From positions 11,222,001 through 11,286,000 of the forward strand of contig NC_039483.1 of assembly GCF_003590095.1 (NCBI RefSeq): a stretch of DNA of 64,000 nt, read 5' to 3'. The notes under the pieces are model-generated. The model searched no databases. It was given only the letters and a program-made list of their open reading frames with translations, and was not told the DNA's origin. The stretch is from Trichoplusia ni (lineage: Eukaryota; Arthropoda; Insecta; Lepidoptera; Noctuidae). Shown piece by piece: positions 1-11,184 of the stretch. Position 1 is the stretch's first letter; each line of letters opens with the position of its first letter. The translations under genes and the position numbers were made by a program.

Positions 1-360
1 TATGCTTTAGGTGCAGTTTTATCTAATAATGATGGACGGCCAGTAGCTTACGCAAGTAGAAATTTGAATAAAGCAGAACGAAACTATGCAACAATCGAAA
101 AAGAACTTCTTGCCATTGTGTGGGCAACCAAATATTTCAGACCATATTTATTTGGCAGACATTTTACGATTAAAACCGATCATAAGCCGTTAGTATATCT
201 CTTTAATATGAAAGATCCGTCAAGTCGATTAATAAAGTTCAGACTTGCATTAGAGGAATTTGATTTTACGGTAGATTATGTTAAAGGTAAAGAAAATACT
301 GTAGCAGACACATTATCTAGAATTCAAATAACATCAAAAAAATTTAAAGGAAATGAGTGA
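1..360 (+). CDS. Gypsy A pol, RNase H domain (5' partial)
   Basis: The frame is open from the first base and stops at 358-360. It encodes the RNase H domain that removes the RNA strand of the RNA/DNA hybrid during reverse transcription. Visible motifs are the first strand (ALGAVLSN.DG.PVAYASR), the conserved ERNY..IEKELLAIVWA stretch with its catalytic Glu, TDHKPL with a catalytic Asp, and the closing ADTLSRI. The stop overlaps the start of the next ORF in another frame. Because the related minus-strand element reads through at this point, I infer a one-base frameshift in a once continuous pol. Confidence 0.8.
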   Translation, partial: YALGAVLSNNDGRPVAYASRNLNKAERNYATIEKELLAIVWATKYFRPYLFGRHFTIKTDHKPLVYLFNMKDPSSRLIKFRLALEEFDFTVDYVKGKENTVADTLSRIQITSKKFKGNE

Positions 361-1888
361 ATGTTTATGTGTTATGACTAGAGCAATGAAGAAAAAACTT
401 AACATAGACGAAAACGGGAGTAAATCAAAAGAATGTTTACCCTCAGTGCATAGCAACGATCGGACTGATCAACCGAAAGTTGTAGATATGAATTTTAAAC
501 CGAAGCAATGCGTCGAACTACGTTTTATGAAAGAATTAGAGTTAATAAAGTTACGAAAAGAGATAAATATGAAAGTAAAAGAGTCGAAAACGTTTATTTA
601 TGTAGAAGAAAATAAAACATTATATATAAAACCATATTCCTCATCGCAAATGATGCGAGCCACCTTTGTGAAGGAACTTGGTATAGTAAGCAATAAATGG
701 GAAATAAGTGAAATAATTATAATTAAAAATGAGAATAATAATATATTTGTAGAGAAGCTAGCTAATGAAATAAAGAATAATGAAAATTGGACCGGTCCGC
801 GTCTATGTGTATTAAAAGACGTAATAAGAATTAATAATAATGATGAAAAAAAAGTTATACTAAATGATTTTCATATATTGCCTTCGAGTGGCCACGCAGG
901 CATTAGGAGAATGTATAATAATATAAAAAACTATTATTTTTGGGTAGGATTAGAAGATGATATTAAGAAATATGTTAAAAAGTGTATTAAATGTCAAAAA
1001 GAAAAATATTCTCGGAATATAAAAGAACCCATGAATATAACAACTACTGCGGATACAGCATTTCAGAAAATATTTCTAGACATTGTGGGTCCTTTAGATA
1101 GAGATGAAGACAATTTCTCATACATTTTGACTCTACAATGTGAATTAACTAAATACGTTGAAGCCTATCCCTTAGTAACTAAGAGCTCCATTGAAGTTGC
1201 AGAAAAACTGGTAAGTAATTTTATACTTCGATACGGGATTCCTGAGACTATAGCCACAGACAGAGGTACAGAATTTGTATCCGACGTATTTCAAAAGGTT
1301 TGTGAACTATTAAAAATAAATAAACTTACATCAACAGCATATCATCATCAAAGTATAGGTTCTCTAGAAAACTGTCATAAGAATCTTAGTGCTTATCTTC
1401 GTATTCAAACTGACAATAGTCCAGAGCATTGGAGTAAATGGTTACCATTTTGGTGTTTTGCATATAACACTTCAGTTCATACAAAGACAAAGTTCACTCC
1501 ATTTGAATTAGTTTTCGGCAAGAAATGCACTTTACCTAGCAACTTGACAACTCATATCGACCCAATTTATAATTTCGAAAGTTATCCATTAGAATTAAGA
1601 TATAGGCTTCAGGCATCTCAAAAATCAGCAAGAGAAAACCTTATGAATACAAAAAATTTAAGGAAAAATATATATGATAAGAACATTAATCAAATACAGT
1701 ATAAGCCAAATGATGATATATTAATAAAAAATGAAAATAGAAATAAATTCACCAGTGTATTTTCGGGTCCATACAAAGTTGTTAGAGATTTAAGTCCGAA
1801 TGTGGAAATACTAAAAAATGGTAAATTAGAATTGATTCATAAGAATCGCACTAAATTATGTACTAATGTAAAAAATATATATGTATAA
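353..1888 (+). CDS. Gypsy A pol, integrase
   Basis: A 511-residue open frame encoding the enzyme that inserts the element cDNA into the chromosome. Residues of about 1-170 are the RNase H to integrase linker. An HHCC zinc domain follows (HILPSSGHAG then CIKC, about residues 172-212). The DDE core has Asp in FLDIVGPL, Asp in ATDRGTEF and Glu in GSLENCHKNL, with 35 residues between the second Asp and the Glu, which is the family spacing. The C-terminal region (IYDKNINQIQYKPNDDILIKN) is a typical GPY/F-like tail ending in FSGPYKVV. No internal stop is seen. The first ATG overlaps the RNase H stop, so this ORF start is probably a frameshift product, not a real initiation codon. Confidence 0.85.
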   Translation: MSECLCVMTRAMKKKLNIDENGSKSKECLPSVHSNDRTDQPKVVDMNFKPKQCVELRFMKELELIKLRKEINMKVKESKTFIYVEENKTLYIKPYSSSQMMRATFVKELGIVSNKWEISEIIIIKNENNNIFVEKLANEIKNNENWTGPRLCVLKDVIRINNNDEKKVILNDFHILPSSGHAGIRRMYNNIKNYYFWVGLEDDIKKYVKKCIKCQKEKYSRNIKEPMNITTTADTAFQKIFLDIVGPLDRDEDNFSYILTLQCELTKYVEAYPLVTKSSIEVAEKLVSNFILRYGIPETIATDRGTEFVSDVFQKVCELLKINKLTSTAYHHQSIGSLENCHKNLSAYLRIQTDNSPEHWSKWLPFWCFAYNTSVHTKTKFTPFELVFGKKCTLPSNLTTHIDPIYNFESYPLELRYRLQASQKSARENLMNTKNLRKNIYDKNINQIQYKPNDDILIKNENRNKFTSVFSGPYKVVRDLSPNVEILKNGKLELIHKNRTKLCTNVKNIYV

Positions 1889-1953
1889 TTATAAAAAAAA
1901 AAAAATATAACCTTATATAATGATTATATTTTTTTTTCCATCAGGGATGAATA

Positions 1954-2854
1954 TGTGGTATGTATCCAAGTTAGGTTAGGTACTTAAAATATTAATAATA
2001 ATATTATAGTGATTCATGGCCGTGTGACTAATGTTACTCGAGACGAGACACGTGCCTGAAGATCTAGATTCCAATAAGTTCATTCACTTGTAATACGAAT
2101 AATATTCAATTAGTAACTAGAGACATTGTAACACTAGATTTAGGTTAACCATATATGGTATGCTAGTTACCTAGATTATTTTATATAAATATTACCCACA
2201 TACCTTAAATAAATGAGTTCAATCCTAACTTTAGTAGTTTCAATTCGTCTCCGTCCCTACCAACATCGCATAACTAATTACCACGTAATAAGTAATAAAG
2301 AAAATGATCGGGACTTACAGCGCGGCACACTTATTATGATGAGCCAGGTAAAACGTGACACGTGTTGTACGGTTGTTTACCCGTACAATATCACTTTGGG
2401 ATGTTATTGTTATAACGCACGGCGATAGCTCGCCTTTGGGTCGGCCGATCACTTGAATCCGGCTCGAAGGACCATATGTTTAGAGCAATAAGGATGTGTT
2501 TTGGTTTAAAGGGGTATTTAGAAAAAATAGACGTGTGTCTCTCGCGAACGTTTAATTTCAATTAACTAGCTTGACAAAAGTTATGAAGGTTTAAAGTTAA
2601 GTAAGTTTAGGTTGAAAGTTAAACTTTGGTTAAAGCACTTTTATGTTCCTGGTATATAAATATTTCATCTAGACATTTAATATTCATAATACAATCACTT
2701 GAACACTGAAAGCAGCATTATTTTTCAATTTGAGTAAATCTAATTGATTGGAAGTTAGAACAATATTACACAATATTATTCTACTGATAACATTTTGGAT
2801 TAGACAGCAAATAAAAGAAATTAAATTGTTGAAACATTTAATATTAATAAAACA
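1954..2854 (+). repeat. Putative 3' LTR of Gypsy A
   Basis: About 900 bp starting TGTGGTATG and ending AATAAAACA, so it has the TG...CA ends expected of an LTR. It lies just after the integrase gene and contains a TATATAAATA box near 2652 and an AATAAA signal near 2810. No 5' LTR is in the window to confirm the boundaries. The short purine-rich stretch before it (CAGGGATGAATA) is a weak polypurine tract. An ORF of 71 codons at 2213-2428 within it has no recognisable features. Confidence 0.45.
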
Positions 2855-3506
2855 TTATAAAACGCGGCTGGTGAAAAGACAGCTTCTTGGTATCTCGTCG
2901 ATACCAAGTACCAAAGAATTGTCATAATGTGAGCACAACATCCAACAGTCCGGTTGCCAGATACACAATTACACCAATAACTAAGATACCATTTCCAGGT
3001 TAGTCTTCAAATGAGGGAAGCTCGTCATATAAAAAATACGTGTCATATTCACGCCTGGACGTATGTCTCGATTTAATACGTCCTCTTAATAGAAGAGGAT
3101 GATTTCCTTCAATTTCAAGTGCTGCGAAAGAATTTGTTAAGCTTGAGTTCTCCAATAATAACTCCCATTCATTAGAATTCGCATAAAGCTTATTATAAAA
3201 CAGCAAGGCTGATTTAATTAAGGTAGGCACTAAATAACCTGCACTTTGCCGATATCCATCAAATATGCATCGCCTAGATGTATTAGCACAACATCTATAA
3301 TTAGGTAGGGCAATTGATGAAACATCTGGACCTGGGCCAAGATGAAGTTGTGGGGCAAGTGGTGGAGGAATTGGTATTTGGATATTTTGATCAGGTTGGT
3401 GATCTTCTAAAGCGTCAAAACGGTTGGAATCAGTAATAATTATTTGGCTAACTTCTCTGTTAGCTCTCATGTAACAACCATGACATAAAAAGTTGGCTGC
3501 TCTAAC
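2855..3506 (-). pseudogene. Transposase-like gene, last exon, copy 1 (truncated)
   Basis: The minus strand shows a pyrimidine-rich acceptor (eight T then CAG) at 3507 followed by a frame with a CHGC motif, a cysteine segment (RCCANTSRRCIFDG), an RGRIKSRHTS segment and, past an indel, a SWIM-like zinc motif (YWCNCVSGNRTVGCCAHI). In the insect and cnidarian transposase-like proteins I recall with this arrangement, a DDE catalytic domain lies between the cysteine segment and the SRHTS segment; here the two are almost adjacent. In this copy a TAA at 3000-3002 and an indel disrupt the frame, whereas the second copy reads through. The gene is cut off at 2855. The family name (ISL2EU/PIF-like) is a guess. 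Confidence 0.5.
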
Positions 3507-6500
3507 CTGAAAAAAAAAGATGAAACTAATACCACTCACACTTGACAATCAATTTATAAACTCTATATAACTCTATATTTGTAAACTCAAATGTATGTAC
3601 ATAACAATATTATTATTTTACTAGCTTGTGCCCGCGACTTCGTCCGCGTGGAATAGTGACTTCCGGCAGAAAAGTATAGATAGCTGTGTCCGCGACTCCG
3701 TCAGCGTGTAACTCCTTGTGTATTAAGTTAATGTATTGGTAATATTTATTATTATTATTTATATTGGTAATATTGTTTAGATCACGTTCACATAAGGCTT
3801 AACCCTTTATAAGACACAGAACTTAAAAATATTTATAGCTTTTAAACTTTATAATAATGTGTTAAGGTTCAAATTCTGGTGGCAATATAAGTACCACTGC
3901 CTTATAAAGGTAAGGTAAAGGTACCTATAAAACGAAAATACTTTAGTGCAAAGCTTCCGGGTAAACTATATTGAAAGTTGACCCGTCCGGCACGTGAACA
4001 TAAAGACTTTTAGAACTGCTAACACGGGAAAGAGCAACATACAACTGACCATGTGAGAAACAACTGACACTGAGATCTACTCCAGCAACACGAAAAGTCT
4101 GCCCTTGAGCCTTGTTAATTGTCATTGCATAACACACCGATACTGGGAATTGCGTCCTTTTAAATTGGAATGGAAAATTATTTGGTATTAAGGGTATTCT
4201 GGGAATAAAGACGGTTTCTCCTGCACCGCAACCTGTTAAAATTTGAGCCTCGATTATATTTTGTTGCAACTGGGTTACTTTTAGTCGAGTTCCATTGCAA
4301 AGTTGTGGTGGTTTTAAATTTCGGAGCATAATAATCGGTATCCCAATTTTTAAACAAATTTCATGAGAGGGAAGTCCGGGCATATTTAAAGAATTTAAAA
4401 ATTCTATCGGGTAATTAGTGGCTTCTTGTTCATCGACCATTCTATTTATTGATCTACATATAAACTTTGCTTTCCCCCTGTATATTCGACAGTATTTTGT
4501 TATTGATCTCAGATGCCTGGTCATTGCGAGGAGTTAAAATAGATCTTTCGCATAGCCAAGAATTGTCCCTATTTAATATATTTGTTACGTCACCGTAAAC
4601 CGACGATATAAGATGTGGTTGAGATTGCACCATACAACATAATTCAGGCGTCAGTATAAGTTTTCCTTGGTGTAGTTGTGGATAGGTACCTTCACCAATC
4701 TTTAATAATGTGTCAGAAAATTGACTATCATCCGGGTTATCTCCAGTTCTCACTCGCATATTTATAGTCAAATGCACCGATTGTATATCTCGCCATAAAT
4801 AAGAGCTTTTCAGGCAAGCCCTAACCTCATCAGCTCGGGTTCCCCGTGGTATTACCGGTAAGGTTTGTCGGAAATCACCACAAAATAAAACCGTGATACC
4901 GCCCATTGGTCGATCATTTTGTCTTATATCCCTTAAAGTTCTGTCTACCACTTCTACTCCTTTTCGATGGGCCATCGTACATTCATCCCATATGATTAAA
5001 CTACACTCGCGTAATACCTTAGCTTTGTCGCTATTTCTTGAAATACTACAGGTTGGATTTTCCGTGCGATCTAAATCAATTGGTATTTTAAACATACTGT
5101 GAGCAGTTTTACCTCCTGGTAGCAATGTTGCAGCTATCCCTGATGAAGCTACGGCAAGCGCAATTTTACGCTGATTTCGAACATAAGCCAATATTAATTT
5201 AGTCAAAAAGGTTTTTCCAGTTCCTCCAGGTGCATCTAAAAACCATATTGTTCCCAAATTATTTTGAACACTATTGCACACGCGGTCATAAACTGAACGT
5301 TGTTCTGCAGTCATCATTGGGACACCGTTTTCTAATGTTGTCAGCAGTTCCGTTAAATTGTAACCAATCTCTGCGGAATATTCCCTATTAGTTCTATTAC
5401 CTCTCCGACTGAGGTTGGTGTTGGCAAACCATATTCACAGAGTGATTTACCGCCTACTGCTGTTAAGTCATCCTGAAGAGCTAATAAGCACTGATTTATG
5501 GCAAGATCACGGAAATTATCATTAGTTGTGCCTTCATCATTGTTAGGTATATTTCTAAGAAAGTCTTCTGAAAATTTTTCTTTATATTTTTCCCATAATG
5601 TTACAGCATCTGACAAATTACAAAATGTGAGTAATGTTACAAATAAATGGCGTAACCGTCGTGGATTATCACTAACACAGGATTCTGCTAAAGCGTCATC
5701 CCAATGCTGATCATTTTTCAAGCAAATGACGCGCTTGGCAAGCTGCTTGATAAGTGGGATAAACAACATCGTCTACTTTTCTCAAATCTATAAATGAGGT
5801 TGGTCCTCGCACGGTATGTAATAATAATCGCAAATAGAAACACTCAGCGTTGTTAGGATGAACGGTGTACACTCTACCAAGAACATGTTCTTTAAAAATA
5901 CCTGACTCGCCATCTACAGGCCTGCCACGGCGTCTTCGATTAAAGACACCCCGTTGCTTATCGTAGGTATAATACGATGGAACTTCCTCATACAAAAGAG
6001 ATTTTGCAAAATCATCAGTTTGGCAAAGTCGAAAGAATGCTAATAAACTTGTTTGTCTAGGGTTCTCTAACCGTTCTGTGACATTTTCGGCGTTGAAATA
6101 TATACGTTGGCCGCCTTCAAGATGAACATCCAGATGAGTCACAGGTGGATATCTTTCGTGAATGTTGAAACTTAAGATCCGCCACACAGCTTCTGAAGAA
6201 CTTATATATCTGCCTGACTGAAATCTTGTAACTTCATCATGTTCATTTCTCAAAGCAAATGTAGCTTGGTCACTGCCCTTATTAATATACTTACAAATAT
6301 ATTTTATTGACTCTACACTATTACACATTTCAACATTTATGTGAGCTTGAAATGCTCTGGACAACACAGGAGAATACGGAACGACCCACCTATTATCTAA
6401 AGTAACTTGTTGTCCAGACACTCGCTTTTCAACAGTAAAACCATCATTATCTCTTGAACGGCGACGATATAATGGGTATCCATCATGTCCTGTTACAGTG

Positions 6501-6666
6501 CCATCCACTAAGGCTTTTGGATATCTTTTAGTGCAACGACCGTCTTGCATGCAAGGAGAATTCCCGTTAAACGAACCACATGGACCATGTATCATATGAG
6601 TTTTAACAATGTCGTATAACACGGGATCTGCAATCGGACTTGGAATTTCAGCACTGATTAAACTGT

Positions 6667-6941
6667 AATAATAATAATAATAATAATAATATCATGGGAC
6701 AACTCACACACGGTTATCTGATCCCAAGCTAAGCAGAGCTTGTGTTATGGTAACCAGACAACTGATAAACTTACTTATATATTTCTAAATACATACATAT
6801 TATAGATAAATTACACCCAGACACCAGAACAAATGATCATGCTCATCACACAACATTTGTCCTGGGCGGGAATCGAACCCACGACCTCCGGTATAGCAGT
6901 CAGAGTCACTAACCACTAGACCAACAGGCCCGTCAATCATT
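6667..6941 (-). mobile_element. tRNA-derived SINE inside Helitron copy 1
   Basis: Read on the minus strand, it begins with a tRNA-like head carrying a pol III A box (TGGTCTAGTGGTTAG, 6909-6923) and B box (GGTTCGATTCC, 6869-6879), continues with an unrelated body, and ends in (TTA)n. It is flanked by ACTGT at 6662-6666 and 6942-6946, a short target duplication. The same site is empty in Helitron copy 3, so insertion postdates the block duplication. It interrupts the RepHel gene just after the HUH motif. No cloverleaf was verified, so I do not call it a tRNA gene. Confidence 0.85.
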
Positions 6942-8669
6942 ACTGTCTACATCATTAGGTCGAACCTTATCTTTTAACCAAAGCAGGATATGTGCGTGAG
7001 GTAAGCCGCGTTTTTGCCATTCAATACTATACATATAACACAATACTTCTCCAAAAATTTTATCTTTGGTAAGTAGATCTATCATTGATTTTAATTTTAA
7101 ATGAAAAACTCTTGCTATGATATCATGGCGGTCATGCGGTGCTTGACCCTCAAGAAGCTCCCGAGTAATTTCATCCCACTTAGGATTGGTAGTTACAGTA
7201 ATAAATAAGTCGGGACGTCCATATTTTCTTACGTAACAAAAAGCATCTTGAGTACGTTCGTGCATGTATCGTGGACCACCAGTAAAAGAAGAGGGCAAAA
7301 TAACTAAACGACCCATATTCACCGTATCGTTATCTTGCTGCATGGCGTCGCGAAGGTGCACGTATTCTTCAACGCGCAGCTGCCTTTGATTAGATCGTAT
7401 ATAAACTAATCTTTCGGTTTCAATTTTTGCGTACATGTCAACAATAAACTGATTGAAGAAGCCACGAAAACGTTGAAAGTATACAAACCTATTCCGTCTT
7501 ACTTGCAAGTGGTAACAGTAAAATTGAAGGCATGAAATCTTTTTATTATAATTAGGTGCGCCTGTACGCGGATCAGTTTGGTATAAAGCAAAATTATAAC
7601 CATCTTCCCCTCGACAGTATATCAAAGGATATTGCAAACTGTCGTAAGCCCTGTGGGTTTCATAAATACGTTGCAAACGATTATCTCTGGAACGGATAAC
7701 GATATCACGCCTATCACATTCCTGGTCGACCAATACCACAGCAACTTCATTCGTGGATGGAGCATTATAACGCCCAGGGTGTTCCTGAGTTGGACGCCTA
7801 TCGGCATTTATAACAATTTTATAATTGTTATCATCATCTCGAGGAAGAGCTTCTAATGCCGATTTAAAACTGCACACATACGAATTAACCTGATGCAACA
7901 TGTTCTGAAGTTGTGATATGAGTTCAGTATTTAAATTCGGGAAATATTGATTTCTTATATTCGACTGTTCGTTGTAGTCGGATACAAAATATATTCGAAG
8001 AAACTTAGGTTGGTTTTCAGGCAAAAGGGACCCTATCAAATGGTAAACCTGACCTTGTATCTTAAAAGTAGGCATGAAATGACCTTCTGAGATTTGTTGA
8101 GCGCCAAAGGATGTCATTTGAAATGCACTATTATAAGTGCGAATATTATCTAAAAACTGTTTAGATTGTATATGTTCCCCTAAAAGTAGTGATTTCAAAG
8201 GTTCCGGTGGGTCTTCGAGTGAAGGCAAATTTATTTTACCTGTAGAACAACAGAAACCAGCTGACTCCTTACTCCACTTTGAAGCATTACAAAAACGACA
8301 TACCACGTTCATATCGCCTATTACAGAAGATGATCCATAATCAATTGTGAGGTTATAAGCAAACCCACTTTTATATTTGTCGGACCAAGCCACCGAATTT
8401 CTAGATTGATCTTCTATGTGTACATCTAAGTTATTAAGGCTATGTCGAAATCTGTCTGCAGTAAGACGGGCCTCTCGCTGTTCGTCCGTTTCAAGAGACC
8501 GAATATTTTCGATTCTTAATCTTTCATTAGACAAACTTACTGATCGTTCTTGTCTCAAAGAATTATAATATTCGCGTACCGACTCTAGTCGTTGTTCATG
8601 CTCATGTGCGTCTTCGAGAGATCGAATAACATTATGGTGCACCCTATCATTTGTCAAACGGTCTTCATA

Positions 8670-9221
8670 TTGAGTTAAAGTTTCAGATTCTCGAGATAAA
8701 ATATGACGTTCGCGGTCAGCTGTGAGACGCAATTCCCTCTCAGTGTAGGTTTCTGACTCGCGAGACAATATATGACGTTCGCGGTCAGCTGTGAGACGCA
8801 ATTCTTTCTCAGTGTAGGTTTCTGACTCGCGAGACAATATATGACGTTCGCGGTCAGCTGTGAGACGCAATTCCCTCTCAGTGTAGGTTTCTGACTCGCG
8901 AGACAATATATGACGTTCGCGGTCAGCTGTGAGACGCAATTCCCTCTCAGTGTAGGTTTCTGACTCGCGAGACAATATATGACGTTCGCGGTCAGCTGTG
9001 AGACGCAATTCTCTGTCAGTGAAGGTTTCTGACTCGCGAGACAATATATGACGTTCGCGGTCAGCTGTGAGACGCAATTCCCTCTCAGTGTAGGTTTCTG
9101 ACTCGCGAGACAATGTATGCCGTTCGCGGTCAGCAGTGAGACGCAATTCTCGTTGTGACGCAGTTTCAGCATCTCGGGATAACACATGTTGTTCTCGGTC
9201 AATGGTAAGCCTCAGCTCTCG
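8670..9221 (-). repeat. 69-bp coding minisatellite (23-residue repeat), Helitron copy 1
   Basis: Eight tandem units encode variants of RELRLTADRERHILSRESET plus three variable residues. The middle units are almost identical at the DNA level while the edge units are diverged, the pattern expected of unequal exchange. The repeat is Arg/Glu-rich and probably helical. Copy 3 carries the same number at 36736-37287; the diverged copy 2 carries about three. Confidence 0.9.
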
Positions 9222-9499
9222 TTGAGAAGAGCTTTGAGACGCCCGTGATGTAGCTCGTCTCGCTCTGTCAGCTGCTAATCGCATCTCTCTCTCTGGAGAG
9301 CTTTCATTGGCTCGAGAGGTTGAGGCACTAACTCTCATAGAGTTTAACCGATGTGCTCTTTCCTCTGCCGATTCTTGAGAACGCGCATTTCTCATCCTTT
9401 TAGCATCTCTCGAATTTCGAGATAAAGATGGTCGTCTTTTAGGTGGCATTGTGTATTTTTAATCGACGGTAACTGAAGCTACCTTACACTTACAATTAT

Positions 9500-9702
9500 A
9501 TATAGTTATTATGTAATAATTACGAAAATAAACTATTAATACAATTAAACACTACCAAAATAACTAATATAATAATAACGAAAATAAACTATTAATATAA
9601 TTAAACACTACCAATTACGAAAATAAACTATTAATTTAATTAAACACTACCAATTACGAAAATAAACTATTAATATAATTAAACACTACCAATTACGAAA
9701 AT
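9500..9702. repeat. AT-rich tandem repeat upstream of RepHel, copy 1
   Basis: Degenerate units of about 39-50 bp with the core AATTACGAAAATAAACTATT followed by AATATAATTAAACACTACC. It lies between the RepHel start codon and the 5' leader. At its right edge the repeat jumps directly to ATAATCCTTATAGC. In copy 3 the repeat array is longer and is followed by about 270 bp of additional sequence with a TATA box before the same ATAATCCTTATAGC. Copy 1 has therefore lost that piece. Confidence 0.8.
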
Positions 9703-10227
9703 AAAATAATCCTTATAGCATGACTCTGTATTCACGCGCGATTTCTTATTATTTCATGTATAACTTTGGTGTTTCTACACCGATTTACATGATTCTTTTT
9801 TTATTGAATAGGTAATAATGTTAACTTTTTTAATTGGGGATGAGTGATAGTGTTGTAAACGTTAGAGTAGACAAATACAATCAGAAATCTCCGAATTGCT
9901 AAGCTATCGGGAGTTTCACGTGTTATTGTGAGTCAACCATAAAAGTTAGACATATGCTGTCGAGGAATATTTTTTATATAATTTTAGGGAGAATATTTCC
10001 GTCATACATGATTTCTATGTAGCTTTAACCTATAAGCCTGCACACGTGACGGAAGCTTAAAAAATGGAGTAACTTACCCCGTTTTCCCAATATTTCCCTT
10101 CACTGCTCTGCTCCTATTGGTCGTAGCGTAATGAAAAGTATACTATAACCTGCCCAAGAGTATGAAGAATAATTGTGCCAAATTTCGTTAAAATCCGTCG
10201 AGTAGTTTTTGTTTCTATAACGAATAT

Positions 10228-10230
<3 letters not shown>

Positions 10231-10287
<57 letters not shown>
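10231..10287. repeat. (CAGA)n microsatellite in the Helitron 5' leader, copy 1
   Basis: An uninterrupted run of CAGA units (GTCT on the element's sense strand). It follows a CCAAATTTCGTTAAAATCCG-type stretch common in lepidopteran Helitron leaders. Copy 3 has a shorter run at about 42652-42697, so this is a variable locus. Confidence 0.9.
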
Positions 10288-10288
<1 letters not shown>

Positions 10289-10871
10289 AATTTTACTGAT
10301 TGCATTTTTGGCATCAGTAGCGATCCCTAACCACCCCTTGATAGTTATTTTTTAAATATATTTTATGTACAGAATTGACCTCTCTACAGATTTATTATAA
10401 GTATATAGAGTATAGATAAGTATAGATTGCCAACATCAAAGCAAGACACATATTACAAAATAAAATACCCCATCTCATCTCTGTCAATCAAACAGATACT
10501 CATACAGTTTTTACCAATATATAGAGTGATTAATGTGGAAGATGAAAGTATATAATACATCCATATATAGCATAGAAATACAGAGAGTTCCAAAGATTTG
10601 TAAAATCCATGTGGAGTCAGAGTAAATCACTAGTTATCTAAATATGGCAAGTAAATACTTGTCCTAACTGATTCTTAATTGAAAATATTCCTCATTAATA
10701 ATAATTAATATTAAATCAGCATTAAATATTACTTTATAGTAACTATATTGACTCACCTGTTACATTTTGAATTAGAACTTCAATTAAGTTTAAATTATTT
10801 AATGTGATTGACTACACTATTAAAACTGTAACAATTATTCACATGTAGATATTTAAAAACTTACTACTTAC

Positions 10872-11077
10872 ATGTCATCATGTAAGTACTGCCACAGTGA
10901 TACAACTGAGGCGAGAAGGCTTTCCTCCAGAATTTCGTGTCTTTTGGCATGTGTAACTGATTTACCACAGCCATAACAAACATTGATATGACCGAGTTGT
11001 CTTTCTCTGGAATTCGTTGCAAGACATCTTGATATCTTGTCATAACACGCACCACAAACATGGCTATGAGTTGATAG
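10872..11077 (-). pseudogene. Transposase-like gene, middle exon, copy 1
   Basis: The minus strand has an acceptor TTCACAG ending at 11078 and a donor GTAAGT at 10871-10866 around a 206-nt open exon. It encodes a zinc-binding pattern: HVCGACY, then RCLATN, then VCYGCGKSVTHAKRH. The next exon lies across the Helitron, at 2855-3506. Joining the two with the visible GT and AG gives a one-base frame mismatch, in both block copies. Either the gene was already broken or the true junction differs. The longest ATG ORF here (10864-11061) is in a different frame and is a shadow. Confidence 0.45.
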
Positions 11078-11184
11078 CTGTGAAGGTAAAATAAGTATCT
11101 TTATTAGTCTTGAGATTATAGATAGGTATTTAAATAATATGAATGCTGTAGGTATAAAAAAGATTTAATGATGCTACAACATAC

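Larger units (their letters stand above)
1..2854 (+). mobile_element. Ty3/Gypsy LTR retrotransposon A, 3' part only
   Basis: The window opens inside the RNase H domain of a Gypsy pol gene and runs through integrase into a putative 3' LTR ending at 2854. Gag, protease and the RT fingers/palm lie outside the window. The protein is the same lineage as the minus-strand element at 22288-27131 (shared RNase H motifs such as KTDHKPL and YVKGK) but clearly diverged from it. The right end abuts the duplicated composite block exactly. Domain order RNase H then integrase is that of Ty3/Gypsy, not Copia. Confidence 0.85.
3943..9449 (-). pseudogene. Helitron RepHel (Rep HUH nuclease plus Pif1-like helicase), copy 1
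   Basis: The ATG is at 9447-9449. Order along the protein: a charged N-terminus with eight 23-residue repeats (residues about 77-260), a Cys-rich patch (CRFCNASKWSKESAGFCC), the Helitron-like N domain (FITVTTNPKWDEI, about residue 749), the HUH motif (GLPHAHILLW, about residue 818), the two-tyrosine motif (KYICKYINKG), then a Pif1 family helicase with Walker A APGGTGKT, Walker B IIWDEC, GDFRQTLPV and a C-terminal YVALSRVSS. The nuclease nicks and rolls the element; the helicase unwinds it. Breaks: SINE after the HUH motif (6667-6941), a T5 run at 5714-5718 (T4 in the other copy), a frameshift near 5385, and one near 4456. The last two are shared with copy 3. Confidence 0.9.
3621..10426 (-). 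mobile_element. Autonomous-type Helitron, copy 1
   Basis: Read on the minus strand, the element starts TCTATACTTATC next to a host A at 10427 and ends in a hairpin-bearing GTCGCGGGCACAAGCTAG next to a host T at 3620. That gives the Helitron signature: TC 5' end, CTRR 3' end, short 3' hairpin, insertion between A and T, no target duplication. It encodes a RepHel-type protein (pseudogene 3943-9449). It sits in an intron of the surrounding transposase-like gene in the same transcriptional direction. The 5' leader has a GTCT microsatellite and AT-rich tandem repeats. Length 6.8 kb including a SINE. Confidence 0.85.

Noticed and set aside
2213..2428. 71-codon ORF in the Gypsy A LTR
   Set aside because: Lies within the LTR, no domain, no partner.
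6841..6935. tRNA gene on the minus strand (A and B boxes)
   Set aside because: It is followed by a SINE body and (TTA)n tail and bounded by target duplications, so it is a SINE head.
8675..9202. 175-codon minus-strand ORF with NCVSQLTANVIYCLASQKP repeats
   Set aside because: Alternative frame of the RepHel minisatellite.
8670..9221. Regular 69-bp repeats that could look like a CRISPR array
   Set aside because: Units are contiguous without unique spacers, stay in frame and encode a 23-residue repeat of RepHel.
10864..11061. 65-codon ORF on the minus strand (and its copy at 43262-43459)
   Set aside because: Another frame of the same exon shows a coherent zinc pattern bounded by splice sites.
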